Assembly (NCBI GenBank): GCA_022653675.1 | Contig: JALCST010000015.1 | Span: 1-51,184, forward strand | DNA from: Bacteroidales bacterium | Lineage (GTDB): Bacteria > Bacteroidota > Bacteroidia > Bacteroidales > UBA932 | Reading direction: 5' to 3' | Length of the DNA: 51,184 nt | Shown here: piece by piece, positions 43,987 through 51,184 of the stretch | How positions within the stretch are numbered: position 1 is the first letter of the stretch | How the letters are laid out: every line of letters begins with the position of its first letter | Notes under the pieces: model-generated | Told to the model about the DNA's origin: nothing | What the model saw: the letters and a program-made list of their open reading frames with translations, nothing else | Databases searched by the model: none | Translations under genes and position numbers: made by a program

Positions 43987-44021
43987 GTGGCGAAAGTCGT
44001 GTTATACGCTCTGTGGAGCGT

Positions 44022-44056
44022 TTTTGGTTACCAAACCCGAGGTTTGGTAACCAAAA
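44022..44056. repeat. 35-bp near-perfect palindrome (16-bp arms)
   Basis: TTTTGGTTACCAAACC (44022-44037), centre CGA, then its exact reverse complement (44041-44056). It lies upstream of the AAA_14 start and downstream of the recombinase. It could be an operator, a cruciform or recombination site, or a relic of a small mobile element; without a T tract it is not a terminator. Confidence 0.85.
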
Positions 44057-44078
44057 GTGTAGGTTTGGAAAGCACTAA

Positions 44079-44110
44079 AAAAGCCGGAAGGCACTTGCCA
44101 TCCGGCTTTT
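44079..44110 (-). terminator. Rho-independent terminator downstream of the recombinase
   Basis: Perfect 10-bp stem AAAAGCCGGA (44079-44088) with TCCGGCTTTT (44101-44110), with a small inner GGC/GCC stem. On the minus strand it is followed by a run of T, as expected for ending the recombinase transcript 160 bp upstream. Confidence 0.8.
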
Positions 44111-44111
44111 G

Positions 44112-44128
44112 TGGTCCCTGTTGGACCA
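44112..44128 (-). other. tRNA 3'-end-like sequence, candidate att remnant
   Basis: On the minus strand the 17 bases read TGGTCCAACAGGGACCA, ending in CCA and resembling the acceptor end of a tRNA gene. No tRNA body precedes it. It can also form a simple 6-bp hairpin (TGGTCC / GGACCA). Tyrosine recombinases often use tRNA 3' ends as attachment sites, so it may be an att relic; I cannot name the tRNA. Confidence 0.3.
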
Positions 44129-44236
44129 TATTGTTATTTCTACCGTATTTCCACCTATTACCTAACAGTTCATTTTTAGTCGTTTACAAAATATAAGGTT
44201 ACCGTGAATCTTAAATAATTGCAAAGTGTTTCACTA

Positions 44237-44259
44237 TTTTGGTGCCCGTTTTGGTGCCC
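44237..44259. repeat. Tandem TTTTGGTGCCC repeat beside the recombinase
   Basis: TTTTGGTGCCC at 44237-44247 and 44249-44259, separated by one base, 13 bp from the recombinase stop. Tandem short repeats next to tyrosine recombinases can be arm-binding or crossover sites. Confidence 0.6.
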
Positions 44260-44271
44260 CCTATCCTTTCG

Positions 44272-45519
44272 TCAGTCACGGTTGAACTTGTCCATCTCCT
44301 GTTTTTTAAGCTCGTCGACAACCTTTTTGTACGGCTTCATGGCCTGGTCTGAAGAATGCCCCGTCCAGCTCCTTATGACATCGTCCGGTATGCCGAAGTA
44401 CATGGCATTGACAACAAAGGTGCGCCGTCCGCAGTGGGTGGTCAGTAACTGCCATTTTGCAAAAGTATCCTCATACCGTTTGGATCCCTTGTAATAAACC
44501 ATTTTGATTTTCTCGTTTAAGCCTGCCAGACGTCCCAACTCCTTCAGCTCGCGGTTTACGACCTGATTGGCAAACACCGGCAATGCCTTGTTGTTTCTGG
44601 TCGGAAAGTCCCGGTATTTATCAAGTATGGCCTTGCTGTATTTGTTCAGGTTGATCCTGATAAGATCGACGGTCTTATGGGTCACTATCGTTATGCAGTC
44701 ATCGCGTATATCGTCCCTGGTTAAAGTGTAGACGTCCGAGAAGCGCAGGCCGGTGAAGCACTGGAAGCAGAATACGTCGCGGACATATTCCATTTGCTTG
44801 AGTGCAATTGGCATTGAGTAAAGGTGCATAAGTTCGTCCCACGAAAGGTAAACCACCTCTTTGTCATAATTCTTTATGCGCGGGTTGAAGGTCTGCAGGA
44901 CATTACCGCTGTAATATCCGTTTTTCGTCAGCCAGCGTATATACCAGCGCATGACATTGAGGTCCTTCGCAATGGTAGTGTTTCTGTAGCCACGGCTCAA
45001 AAGCCACTGCAGAAAGCTTTCCAGGGTCTCGTTATCAAGTTCCGGTACGCTAAGCGATGGCTTGAAGTCATACAGATGATGCCGGACAGTCTTCATTTTC
45101 TTTTTTGTCCCTTCGCTCCAGTCGTTCAGCTTGCCTTCTGTATCCATGAACCTGTCGAAGATCGTGAAAAAGTTTTCATCCTCGGTAGGTTTCCGGGCAG
45201 TCAGTGTAGCCATCTGTTGACGCATATCATCCTTGGTCGGAATAACATCCTTCTCCTCAAAAACAGCAAAGGCTGCATCGGCCATTTCCTCGTATCGTGC
45301 TATCTCTTTATTGATGACGGCGGACGATATCTTGTACTTTGTATGAAAGGAGTTATTCCGGCAACGTTGCGTCTCGGTGCTCCACTTGGAACGGTCCACC
45401 CTGTAACCGAGGTTGAAAAAGACAGAGTCACCGTTCCAGCGTATTCTTAAGCGCAGTTTCCCGTCTGTCTTGCCTTTCTCGCTGGCAATGTAAAAAAGAT
45501 AATTGCGCTTGATATACAT
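44272..45519 (-). CDS. Tyrosine recombinase (phage integrase family)
   Basis: Site-specific recombinase of 415 residues. It has an amino arm-binding domain (about 1-90), a SAM-like core-binding domain (about 110-205) and the catalytic domain from about 220, with R259 (TGLRFSDV), K282 (THKTVD), H362 and R365 (THCGRR), H388 (TGHSS) and nucleophile Y397 (MKPYKKV), so all catalytic residues are present. This is the form found in Bacteroidetes transposons and integrative elements. It lies 3 bp downstream of a lipoprotein gene and next to the restriction genes, which it may have helped to move. Confidence 0.93.
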   Translation of the reverse strand: MYIKRNYLFYIASEKGKTDGKLRLRIRWNGDSVFFNLGYRVDRSKWSTETQRCRNNSFHTKYKISSAVINKEIARYEEMADAAFAVFEEKDVIPTKDDMRQQMATLTARKPTEDENFFTIFDRFMDTEGKLNDWSEGTKKKMKTVRHHLYDFKPSLSVPELDNETLESFLQWLLSRGYRNTTIAKDLNVMRWYIRWLTKNGYYSGNVLQTFNPRIKNYDKEVVYLSWDELMHLYSMPIALKQMEYVRDVFCFQCFTGLRFSDVYTLTRDDIRDDCITIVTHKTVDLIRINLNKYSKAILDKYRDFPTRNNKALPVFANQVVNRELKELGRLAGLNEKIKMVYYKGSKRYEDTFAKWQLLTTHCGRRTFVVNAMYFGIPDDVIRSWTGHSSDQAMKPYKKVVDELKKQEMDKFNRD

Positions 45520-45522
45520 GAC

Positions 45523-45894
45523 TCAGAACTTGCTCCAATATTCTACGGTGCCATACCACGTGTTTTCCTTGATGTCATCGTCGTCGACAAACTCGAATGT
45601 CCCTCCCTTGAATTGCGTCCCGTCTTCCTTATAAATGGTGAGTGTCGGATAATTCAGGACGTAGGTATAATGATTAGGGTCTCCAACAAGATTCCCTGTC
45701 ACGGATTCAGTGCGGCTTTCATACGTCACAGTATTCTCCGACGTGAAATGCATTACGAAGTAAAGGTCCAGGGAATAATTGTAGTAGCTGTTCCCTACCG
45801 GGAATGGTATTTTTTCTTCCTCATCTTTTTTCTGGCAGGAAGACAGTGAAGCAAGCGCAAGCAAAGCGATTGTAATATAAAGTAGTCTCTTCAT
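45523..45894 (-). CDS. Small lipoprotein, paralogue of 34522-34944
   Basis: A 123-residue lipoprotein (lipobox LSSC, C20) with beta-strand character. TGNLVGDPNHYTYVLNYPTL near residues 70-89 matches SGNLIGIQNYYVYRLDGSTI in the lipoprotein at 34522-34944, and the mature parts both start CQK. It is placed 3 bp upstream of the recombinase on the same strand, inside the mobile region, while its relative sits among core genes. Function unknown. Confidence 0.75.
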   Translation of the reverse strand: MKRLLYITIALLALASLSSCQKKDEEEKIPFPVGNSYYNYSLDLYFVMHFTSENTVTYESRTESVTGNLVGDPNHYTYVLNYPTLTIYKEDGTQFKGGTFEFVDDDDIKENTWYGTVEYWSKF

Positions 45895-45978
45895 AGCGAT
45901 TTATTTTTTAATTAGCGATTTTCTTAAAATACATCATCCAGTGAAGCTGATAATTGCAGTCACAGGAGACGTGTCATT

Positions 45979-46440
45979 CTATCCAACAAAATAAGATTGA
46001 ACCCCTTGGTTTTGCGCATCACCTACCATGCGTAGGAAATATACTATTTCTTCCAATGATTTTTCCCTTACTTTTGGCTTAAGTTGGCATTCCCATACTA
46101 TGATCGTATTCCATCCCAGCTGCTTCAGCTCCTCCCTGACCTCAAGATCCCTATTTCTGTTCCCCTCGATCTTGTTCTTCCAGAACTCGACGTTGGATTT
46201 GGGAACGTATGCATATCTGCATCCTTCATGTCCGTGCCAGAAACAACCGTGTACGAATATTACCGTATGATATTTAGGCAGTACGATATCAGGGGTCCCG
46301 GGAAGCTTCTTGACATTCTTTCGGTAACGGAAGCCTTTCGAGAAAAGATATTTCCGCACTATCATCTCCGGCTTGGTATCCTTTCCATGGACCTTGGACA
46401 TCACATCGCTACGTTTTGCCTTAGAAAATATGTCAGACAT
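45979..46440 (-). CDS. vsr: Very short patch repair endonuclease
   Basis: Nicks DNA at T:G mismatches made by deamination of 5-methylcytosine at a cognate methyltransferase site. From the ATG at 46440 the product is 153 residues. D51 (GTPDIV), the H64 and H69 active-site histidines in VHGCFWHGHEGC, zinc ligands among C66, H71, C74 and C118, and EFWKNKIEGNRNRD all fit the family. Vsr is nearly always beside a cytosine-5 methyltransferase; none is seen in the window. The LlaJI-like gene is 98 bp upstream. Confidence 0.94.
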   Translation of the reverse strand: MSDIFSKAKRSDVMSKVHGKDTKPEMIVRKYLFSKGFRYRKNVKKLPGTPDIVLPKYHTVIFVHGCFWHGHEGCRYAYVPKSNVEFWKNKIEGNRNRDLEVREELKQLGWNTIIVWECQLKPKVREKSLEEIVYFLRMVGDAQNQGVQSYFVG

Positions 46441-46538
46441 TATAATACGCCTTTTCAACAAAAAAAATATAAAAGTATCTTCATCCCGTTATCATGCAAA
46501 TCGACAATTAATGTAATGCAGACATTGCAGATGACGCT

Positions 46539-48248
46539 CTACTTCGTCAGACTCGCCGTTTCAACATTTGCATCGGGCAACTCGGATCTGAATTTGTCAA
46601 GATCGATCGTACCCTTCTCGAAAGCGAACCAGATAAACTCGCTTTCATCGGAATCCCGATACATCTTTCCTATATATTCCTTGAAATGGATTTTAACAAA
46701 TTCATTGATATTTCCCAATGGAGTAACCTTGTAAAAATCATATTTGCCATTGAATGTATCTATAAGATCGTTTCTGAACCTTTCACGTATCGATTCCTTG
46801 CTAACATGATCATAACCAAGTGACACATAAGAGGCAAGAACGAAAAGGAAATTTATATCGTATGTCTGAAGTATCAAGGTGTCCCTGTCGAACAGCCTGT
46901 TCTTGAAATGTATGTTCTTGGGAGGCTCTTTCCGATCCTGTATAAGGTTAGGTTCCGTATAGTTGGCTTTCCCGTCTTTGATATCGTCCGATGTTATATC
47001 GCCACGGATAAAGAAATTAGGAGTTATGTTGTAGCCTTCAGTCAGGTCGTCTCTATATCGCAGGTCACCAAGAGAGGAGCGTCTCTTAGGGTCATTGAAT
47101 ATGTCGATATTAAGCTGTATGATGTTCTTCGCATACGTAAATTGCTTGCCCAGCGATGTGCCAGCAATATCGGTATCTTCCTTATAGTATTTGCTGTCTC
47201 CTATGAAATATATAGAACTGCCCTTCTCGAGCGAGTGATCCCTGGCATTCACAAGCGAGTAATCCTTATAAATATGATCTATTCGTTTACCATCCTTGTT
47301 GTTTTTGAGATCACTGAATATGTCATCGCCGATAAGTACATCTATCATATCCTCGAAAACCGTGTTGAAACAATCAACCTTCAGCTTTTCCTCAGGATAG
47401 TGGTGATTGGCAATTCGCTCCGCCTTGTCGAAGAAAGCATAAAGCAGTTTCCAGAGAGCGATGAGTTCATCTGTATAGTACTTTCTGCGAATTGATCGGA
47501 GAAGTCTTGTTCCTTTTCCGGAATCTATCATCGACTCTATCTCGTGAGGCTTTATGGTTGCGTAATTAAGGTCGGATTTAATGGGGAAACGATATGTTTC
47601 CCTAAGGTATCCGAGTACGGAATAGAACAAAACTATGATATCCTCATCATGGTTTAACGATTTATCCTTGTTCCTGAATTCGGCATAAAAGGGAACCCCG
47701 TTCAACATTATAGGCCGAACCTTGGAAATAGTCTTGCCCCAGTTTATATTGTTGTTGCCGCAGGAACCGATTATCGAAACGAACGTGAACATCTCGCGGT
47801 GCTCTTTGTTAAAACGGAGCAATGACAGGATCACGTCAAGGAATGTTTCGGAGGACTCATCTTTCTTTGATATGACGTTTTGAATCATTTCATCCTTAAC
47901 GATCTCGTTATGAGGGTGCCGTTTCGAATAGCGCGCTATCGCCTGATAAAGCCACGTGGAAAGAGAAAAGACTATCTTGTCATAACCATCCGTGCGAAGC
48001 GGATTGTCATTGTCATCGAGATTGACAATATCTTCCGGAGCGTATTTGCCAAAAGCTCCCCCGTTGAAAATGAATACCTTGGGAAGGATGAAAACTGAGT
48101 CCTCGATATCCGGACAGAAGAAATAACCCACACACGGGATTCCGTTACCGCCGTTCTCCTTAAGATCATTAAAAACGGGAATAATTTCAGAATCGGCCTT
48201 CTGCAAACATTGCAGATCGTATTCATATTCTTCGAATAACAACCGCAT
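46539..48248 (-). CDS. LlaJI-like restriction endonuclease subunit (McrC-like nuclease)
   Basis: A 569-residue protein resembling the LlaJI family nuclease, the partner of an McrB-type GTPase. Likely PD-(D/E)xK residues are D324 (RIDHIY) and D351-S-K353 in YFIGDSKYYKED, in a setting like McrC's DxK(Y). The amino region (residues 1-300) is probably for DNA or partner binding. It starts 4 bp after the McrB-like gene, so the two are one operon. Family assignment rests on motif and context; a database search was not possible. Confidence 0.75.
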   Translation of the reverse strand: MRLLFEEYEYDLQCLQKADSEIIPVFNDLKENGGNGIPCVGYFFCPDIEDSVFILPKVFIFNGGAFGKYAPEDIVNLDDNDNPLRTDGYDKIVFSLSTWLYQAIARYSKRHPHNEIVKDEMIQNVISKKDESSETFLDVILSLLRFNKEHREMFTFVSIIGSCGNNNINWGKTISKVRPIMLNGVPFYAEFRNKDKSLNHDEDIIVLFYSVLGYLRETYRFPIKSDLNYATIKPHEIESMIDSGKGTRLLRSIRRKYYTDELIALWKLLYAFFDKAERIANHHYPEEKLKVDCFNTVFEDMIDVLIGDDIFSDLKNNKDGKRIDHIYKDYSLVNARDHSLEKGSSIYFIGDSKYYKEDTDIAGTSLGKQFTYAKNIIQLNIDIFNDPKRRSSLGDLRYRDDLTEGYNITPNFFIRGDITSDDIKDGKANYTEPNLIQDRKEPPKNIHFKNRLFDRDTLILQTYDINFLFVLASYVSLGYDHVSKESIRERFRNDLIDTFNGKYDFYKVTPLGNINEFVKIHFKEYIGKMYRDSDESEFIWFAFEKGTIDLDKFRSELPDANVETASLTK

Positions 48249-48252
48249 CTGC

Positions 48253-49884
48253 TTATTTATCCTTTATCGGCTCTACCCCTATATATTTCATGAAACCTTT
48301 CAACTCTTTGACGCCATCGGGATATAAATCATTGAAGGTAAATTCTTCTTCCTTACCACCGCCCTCTTCTGAATATTTGAAAAAGCTGCCATGCTTATAT
48401 TCATCTTTACAGACTTCCATCCAAAGGTAAGACATGACTTTGCTCTTGAACTCCTCTTTATCCAAGCTATGCTTGACGAAAAAGTTCCCCATCTGCTTAT
48501 CCTCCGACTCGCTTAAATCTAAAATTTTCTCATTGACATTCTCTAAGAATTCATTCCATCTGTATTTATTCCCGCCAATGGTTATTGTGAATAGCGCTGA
48601 CGCAGGTTCATTAGAATAATCAACAGGAACGTATTCCCAGTCCCAACGGCGTTTGAATGCGCTGTCCATCGGGAATAGCGACTGGTCGGAAGTGTTCATC
48701 GTGGCTAAAATATTAAAGTTACTTGGAAGCCTAAGTTCTCCGTCAATTATACCTCCATTATCAACGCCAAGTACATCATTCCTTTCGAGATAGGTTCTAA
48801 GATCTGCGTCAGCTTTAACGGGATACTCTGAAACGCCATCACTATCACGGTCAAGGAGCTGGAACAGATCGCCGAATATCTGTGCACAGTTGCCTCGATT
48901 GATCTCTTCTATTACAAGATACACTATTTCCGAAGGATTCTTCCACGCATCAACATAGGCGTTGGTAAACGTTTGAGGCACGAATTCGTATGTTATGTTG
49001 CAACCATCTTCGTTCCGGCCCTTTAATACGACCCGCTCGGACAGATTAACACATTTGTCCATTTCAGCTTTGTATGATGCAGGTATTCCGGCCTTGGCAA
49101 GAACGTCTTTGAACTTGAATCCGCCTCGCTTGCCGTTGAAATAATCGGCATAAGCGATGGAGAACAACTGGATCTCCATCACCTTCAGGGATGCTTCATC
49201 ATAACTTTTCTTCAAGATTCCGGCGAGATCGTCAACAGTATAACCGGTTCCCACGACATTCTTTTTTTCGGAAACGACCGGTTTATAGGAGCCGATGAAC
49301 GTGGAATAATCACTGTCCGGATGAAATGTGACGCGGAAGGTATGCGTTTCATGACCTCTTACGATCGTTCCGACCTTATATGATTTTCCCGTTCCTGGCG
49401 CTCCGAAGAATATCTTTTGATAAACCTCTTTCCCTACCATGTCGCTCTTCGGAAACAACGCCTTTATATCGTCATTATTTATTAATTCCGCATTTTCCGC
49501 GGACGATATGTATTCGGAAACCGTATTTGAAAAATTCTCGGGACAAATGACAGCGAACAATTCATCGGTGTATGTTTCTCTTACGGCATCTTCCATTTCC
49601 TTTGCCGAGATCGCGATGAATTGGTGATCGCGCAAAAGCCAGACAATGAAAGCCGTTTTTACATCTTCTTTTTCACCTAAGAAATAAGCAATGTTGCTGT
49701 AGTAATCCTTATTACGTTCAAGAATCCCGTTTTCGACATTGAGTAACGGGTGGCCGCCTCGCCTTGGATAATCATAAACCTTTGATACACCTTCCAACGA
49801 ATTTTTGACAACGTTGACGGAAAAGAAATTACTGCCGACATTGTAATCTTTCTCGTTTTGTGAAAGAGGATCATTAGTGTCCAC
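48253..49884 (-). pseudogene. McrB-like AAA+ GTPase, 5' end truncated by an IS element
   Basis: Motor subunit expected to translocate DNA for the LlaJI-like nuclease. Walker A is GAPGTGKS (161-168), then the McrB signature EEINRGNCAQIFGDLFQLLD and the GTP-selecting MNTSDQSLFPMDSAFKRRWDW. The frame opens with a GTG inside the IS end (first residues MDTN are IS-encoded), so the true amino end is lost; the next in-frame Met is residue 97. Residues 14-150 resemble the amino domain of such McrB homologues, so only a short piece may be missing. Transposase transcription runs in the same direction and could still express it. Confidence 0.8.
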
Positions 49885-51184
49885 TAAAAATTAAAACTAA
49901 GTTGAACAACCTCCTCCTTACATATTTCTTCATCGTAAACTGGGATTCTTTCGAAGAGTTCAGGGATAGGTGTCTTGTCCAGAAGGGAAGCACTGATAAC
50001 CCTGAGAACTTCGAAGGTACTTCTGTTCAGATGACAGTCATGTTCAACGATTGCTACCAGGCAGTAAGCACAGATGGCGGCATATATTTGTATTCTGACC
50101 GCATTTTCAGTATTTCCCCAGAAGGATTTGATAAGGAGATGCTGCTTGATCCATTTGAAAAAGAGCTCTACCTGCCATCTGTTCTTATACAGCAGGGCAA
50201 TGTCTTCAGCCTTGATATCGAAGGAATTAGTGATAAAGGTAAATGTTCTTTCGAGATCCTCGGCATAATAGACTATTCGCCGAAGCGTTCCCGGGTATTT
50301 CTTTTTGGTTTGGTAACCGGTAAGTTTTATGGACTGGTCCCTGAAGATGCCTTCGGTTCCATCGAGAACTTCTTCACCGTCAACAATCTTATATTGGAGA
50401 TGCCCTCTCTGACGTATTATGAACAGGGATTCCATGATATTGATTTTGTACAGTCGTGCAAGATCGAAGTATCCCTTGTCAAAGATATAGTAAGCGTATG
50501 GTCTATATTTGATTTGGTCCATGAAGTTCATGTCGTGAACTTTGGCAGCGGTAATGTTGAAGTAAGAAGGAATCTGGGTAACTACATCATATACCGTATG
50601 AATTTTTATTCCTCCTTTCGTTTTCCGGAATGGTGCCCACCAGAAATCTCTCAGGCACAAGTCAATCGTCGTGGAATCAACAGCATAGAACCTGCCGTGA
50701 AGTTTGAAAAGGGTATCGATCCTCTTTCTCCGGGCGATGTCAATCATATTGTAGGCGAACTCTTCAAAGATCTGGCAATTTCGAGTACCGTTTGCCTTAG
50801 CCAGGTTGCTGAGCTTTATCTCACCTTTGCCGAGACCAAGGTGATAAGCCTTGGGAGAGTGTGCGGCAAGTATATCCACAAGCTCTCTAAGACTCATACA
50901 ACCTGCAATTTGACCATACATCATAACAAGCAATTGATTCCAACAGCTGAAGAATTTGACATACTTGTCCCCCTTGTATCTCTCAACAATTCGCTGAAAG
51001 GTTTTCTGAGGAAGGAATTCGATGAGCTGTGCGAAAACATATTTTCCAGAATTCATTGCGTCACGGATTTGACTGATTACATTCAAATGTACGAAATCAA
51101 ATCGTGGACACCTGTTTTTGAATACAATTATTTAATTAACAAATATTTATAAAGCTAACTTGAAAAGTTTAGTGGACACTAATG
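49872..51184 (-). mobile_element. IS4-family insertion sequence (DUF4372-type)
   Basis: Perfect 17-bp terminal inverted repeats: CATTAGTGTCCACTAAA at 49872-49888 and its reverse complement at 51168-51184. They enclose one transposase gene. The right repeat ends on the last base of the window, so a target duplication cannot be checked and the repeat might extend further. It is inserted at the 5' end of the McrB-like gene in the same orientation. Confidence 0.9.
49884..51086 (-). CDS. IS4-family transposase
   Basis: A 400-residue DDE transposase with an amino DUF4372 domain (KYVFAQLIEFLPQKTFQRIV near residues 15-34) and a catalytic core of the IS4 class: YAVDSTTIDLCL (first D near 145), YIFDKGYFDLARLY (second D near 200) and KNRWQVELFFKWIKQHLLIK (Y-R-K-type motif with E near 310). 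The stop codon is next to the left inverted repeat, typical of these compact elements. The frame is intact, so the element could be active. Confidence 0.95.
   Translation of the reverse strand: MNVISQIRDAMNSGKYVFAQLIEFLPQKTFQRIVERYKGDKYVKFFSCWNQLLVMMYGQIAGCMSLRELVDILAAHSPKAYHLGLGKGEIKLSNLAKANGTRNCQIFEEFAYNMIDIARRKRIDTLFKLHGRFYAVDSTTIDLCLRDFWWAPFRKTKGGIKIHTVYDVVTQIPSYFNITAAKVHDMNFMDQIKYRPYAYYIFDKGYFDLARLYKINIMESLFIIRQRGHLQYKIVDGEEVLDGTEGIFRDQSIKLTGYQTKKKYPGTLRRIVYYAEDLERTFTFITNSFDIKAEDIALLYKNRWQVELFFKWIKQHLLIKSFWGNTENAVRIQIYAAICAYCLVAIVEHDCHLNRSTFEVLRVISASLLDKTPIPELFERIPVYDEEICKEEVVQLSFNF

Larger units (their letters stand above)
43939..44271. other. Intergenic region with palindromes, terminator and recombinase-associated repeats
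   Basis: A 333-bp stretch without a gene, between the truncated AAA_14 gene and the recombinase. It holds a 35-bp palindrome, a degenerate copy of its core, a rho-independent terminator, a short tRNA-end-like hairpin and a tandem 11-bp repeat, each listed separately. Confidence 0.8.

Noticed and set aside
44050..44271. Complete tRNA gene near the recombinase
   Set aside because: Only a 17-base acceptor-like end is present; no D or anticodon arm precedes it.
49902..51152. 416-residue open frame on the plus strand opposite the transposase
   Set aside because: It is the antisense shadow of an intact IS4 transposase; it has no family features.
1..51184. CRISPR array
   Set aside because: No run of regularly spaced repeats was found anywhere; the repeats seen are single pairs.

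Overview
The window looks like chromosomal DNA of a member of the Bacteroidales (phylum Bacteroidota). The reasons are the repeated TAnnTTTG-type -7 promoter elements, the family set (DUF4270 lipoprotein beside a short GT5 protein, DUF3098 between ftsX and uppP, DUF4294, TGS-like nucleoside kinase, EnvC plus TPR pair, IS4 transposase of the DUF4372 type), and the lack of strong Shine-Dalgarno sequences. No species call is possible from sequence reading alone.

Layout. Positions 1-7048 (minus strand) hold a ribosomal protein operon running rplP-rpmC-rpsQ-rplN-rplX-rplE-rpsN-rpsH-rplF-rplR-rpsE-rpmD-rplO-secY-map. It starts with its own promoter directly upstream of rplP, so the usual S10 half (rpsJ to rpsC) is not attached. 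Positions 7363-17204 carry envelope and lipid genes: DUF4294, lpxH, uppP, DUF3098, ftsX, a GT5-like protein with a DUF4270 lipoprotein, fabF-acpP divergent from purN, and an ECF sigma factor with an anti-sigma/beta-barrel fusion. Positions 17314-24882 hold a TPR sensor kinase, a degenerate EnvC-type factor, a TPR protein, the complete queE-queD-queC-queF route from 6-carboxytetrahydropterin synthesis to preQ1, and a YhcH protein. Positions 24894-41786 hold a nucleoside kinase, uvrA, a metallo-hydrolase, a deoxynucleoside kinase, radA, a serine hydrolase, small lipoproteins, a HAD phosphatase, a GntR regulator, a ROK kinase, a GH78 alpha-L-rhamnosidase and a secreted TapB-like protein.

From about 41790 to the end the DNA changes character. 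It holds a flavin reductase-like gene with an in-frame 66-bp duplication, the carboxy-terminal remnant of an AlbA_2-type ATPase, an internally deleted AAA_14/DUF4143 gene, a strong palindrome, a tyrosine recombinase, a small lipoprotein, and a restriction module (vsr, LlaJI-like nuclease, McrB-like AAA+ GTPase). The 5' end of the McrB-like gene is cut by an IS4-family insertion sequence whose right inverted repeat is the last base of the window. No cytosine methyltransferase is visible, although Vsr and LlaJI-type systems normally accompany one.

A recurring theme is tight divergent promoters. In seven divergent gene pairs, TAnnTTTG elements lie on both strands, in six cases only 1-30 bp apart, so opposing RNA polymerases should exclude each other. 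I found no clearly new system. The best leads are the split ribosomal operon, the ECF operator-like repeat, the anti-sigma/barrel fusion and the IS-disrupted LlaJI/Vsr island.
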